Shown: positions 63,700 through 64,000 of the stretch, piece by piece
How the letters are laid out: each line of letters opens with the position of its first letter
Position numbering within the stretch: position 1 is the stretch's first letter
NCBI GenBank assembly: GCA_963817465.1
Contig: CAWFOP010000001.1
Coordinates: forward strand, 1 to 64,000
Source: CAMPKL01 sp963817465
Lineage (GTDB): Bacteria; Acidobacteriota; Terriglobia; Bryobacterales; UBA6623
Direction of reading: 5' to 3'
DNA: 64,000 bases
The notes under the pieces: model-generated
What the model was told of the DNA's origin: nothing
The model's database searches: none
The model's input: the letters and a program-made list of their open reading frames with translations, nothing else
Program-made: the position numbers and the translations under genes

Positions 63700-64000
63700 C
63701 CTCGCGGTCCGGGAAGGCGGCCGCCAACTGGTTGAGCGCGATGCGGTCGTTCGGGTCGTTGAAGATCGGGACCAGCACGGCGCCGTTGGCGATATAGAAG
63801 TTCGCGTAGCTGGCCGGCAGACGGACCCCTCGAAAGTAGAGCGGGCGGGGCATCGGCAGCTCGACCAAATCGAACGGCTTCCCTTGCTCGTCGCGCAAGC
63901 TCTCGAGGCGCTTTCGGTTGGCCTCGAGGATGGCGTGATTCTCGTCGTTCGTCGCGGGCTCGACGACGGTCGCGATCGTTCTCCCGCCGACGAAGCGGGC
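63623..64000 (-). CDS. Agmatine deiminase, C-terminal part (5' end outside the window)
   Basis: The frame runs off the window at 64000. The visible 125 residues contain RFVGGRTIATVVEPATNDEN, NFYIANGAVLVPIFNDPNDR, FPDREVIPIPAVDLVWGFG and the catalytic cysteine in LHCSTQQQPV. This is the end of a peptidyl-arginine-deiminase-like agmatine deiminase, which makes N-carbamoylputrescine from agmatine for putrescine synthesis. An internal ATG at 63898 is not the start. Confidence 0.9.
   Translation of the reverse strand, partial: ARFVGGRTIATVVEPATNDENHAILEANRKRLESLRDEQGKPFDLVELPMPRPLYFRGVRLPASYANFYIANGAVLVPIFNDPNDRIALNQLAAAFPDREVIPIPAVDLVWGFGTLHCSTQQQPV

Overview
The window looks like chromosomal DNA of an acidobacterium of the Solibacter/Bryobacter type (Bryobacterales). 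The DNA is GC-rich. The clearest pointer is the secreted protein at 3769-7104, which ends in the C-terminal domain first described from Solibacter (TIGR03437). PSD1/DUF1549-DUF1553 and DUF1501 exported proteins, a PVC-type CxxCH protein and many lipoproteins agree with this. No rRNA, tRNA, CRISPR array, phage or IS transposase was seen.

Layout. 1-3.4 kb: an ABC exporter (permease cut by the window edge, ATPase) coupled by an ATGA overlap to a lipoprotein alpha/beta hydrolase. 3.5-8.1 kb: a 1111-residue secreted beta-repeat protein and galT. 8.2-18.5 kb: an exported-protein block (PSD1 cytochrome-like protein, DUF1501 protein, lipoprotein, tandem-YHS metal-binding protein, PVC-type heme protein with HEAT-like repeats, beta-lactamase-fold hydrolase). 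18.5-24.6 kb: a zinc-ribbon membrane protein with an SPFH protein carrying an excisionase-type HTH, then a sulfatase-fold membrane protein facing a polytopic membrane protein. 24.6-29.7 kb: a minus-strand operon ruvX, mltG, hypothetical, lipoprotein, LolD-like ATPase, miaB. 30-34.3 kb: an M28 peptidase convergent with a PLP decarboxylase. 34.4-41.9 kb: a heavy-metal efflux cluster (small membrane protein, Cys/His-rich secreted protein, CzcC/CusC-, CusB- and CusA-like genes, secreted tail gene). 42-44.1 kb: dienelactone hydrolase and Sel1 lipoprotein flanked by two copies of a 0.22-kb inverted-repeat element. 44.1-50 kb: class IV aminotransferase, enolase-superfamily protein, APC permease, phosphate transporter with its DUF47 partner. 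50-52.4 kb: NarL-type two-component pair with a strong terminator. 52.9-58 kb: glcE, glcF, exported ADP-ribosylglycohydrolase-like lipoprotein and a sugar/ureide-type permease. 58-64 kb: glycosyltransferase, periplasmic protein, FlK-like thioesterase, TPR protein, queC, membrane protein, and the C-terminal end of an agmatine deiminase.

Six otherwise intact genes (PSD1 protein, YHS protein, serine hydrolase, SPFH protein, miaB, cusA-like) each need one small indel correction, mostly at short homopolymers. Uncorrected sequencing or assembly errors are the simplest reading, so I annotate them as single genes with a frameshift.

Most worth following up: the 0.22-kb repeat pair with twin mirrored hairpins and perfect 12-bp terminal inverted repeats; the exported ADP-ribosylglycohydrolase/permease pair; the SPFH-HTH plus zinc-ribbon pair; and the lipoprotein/LolD-like ATPase pair inside the ruvX-mltG operon.
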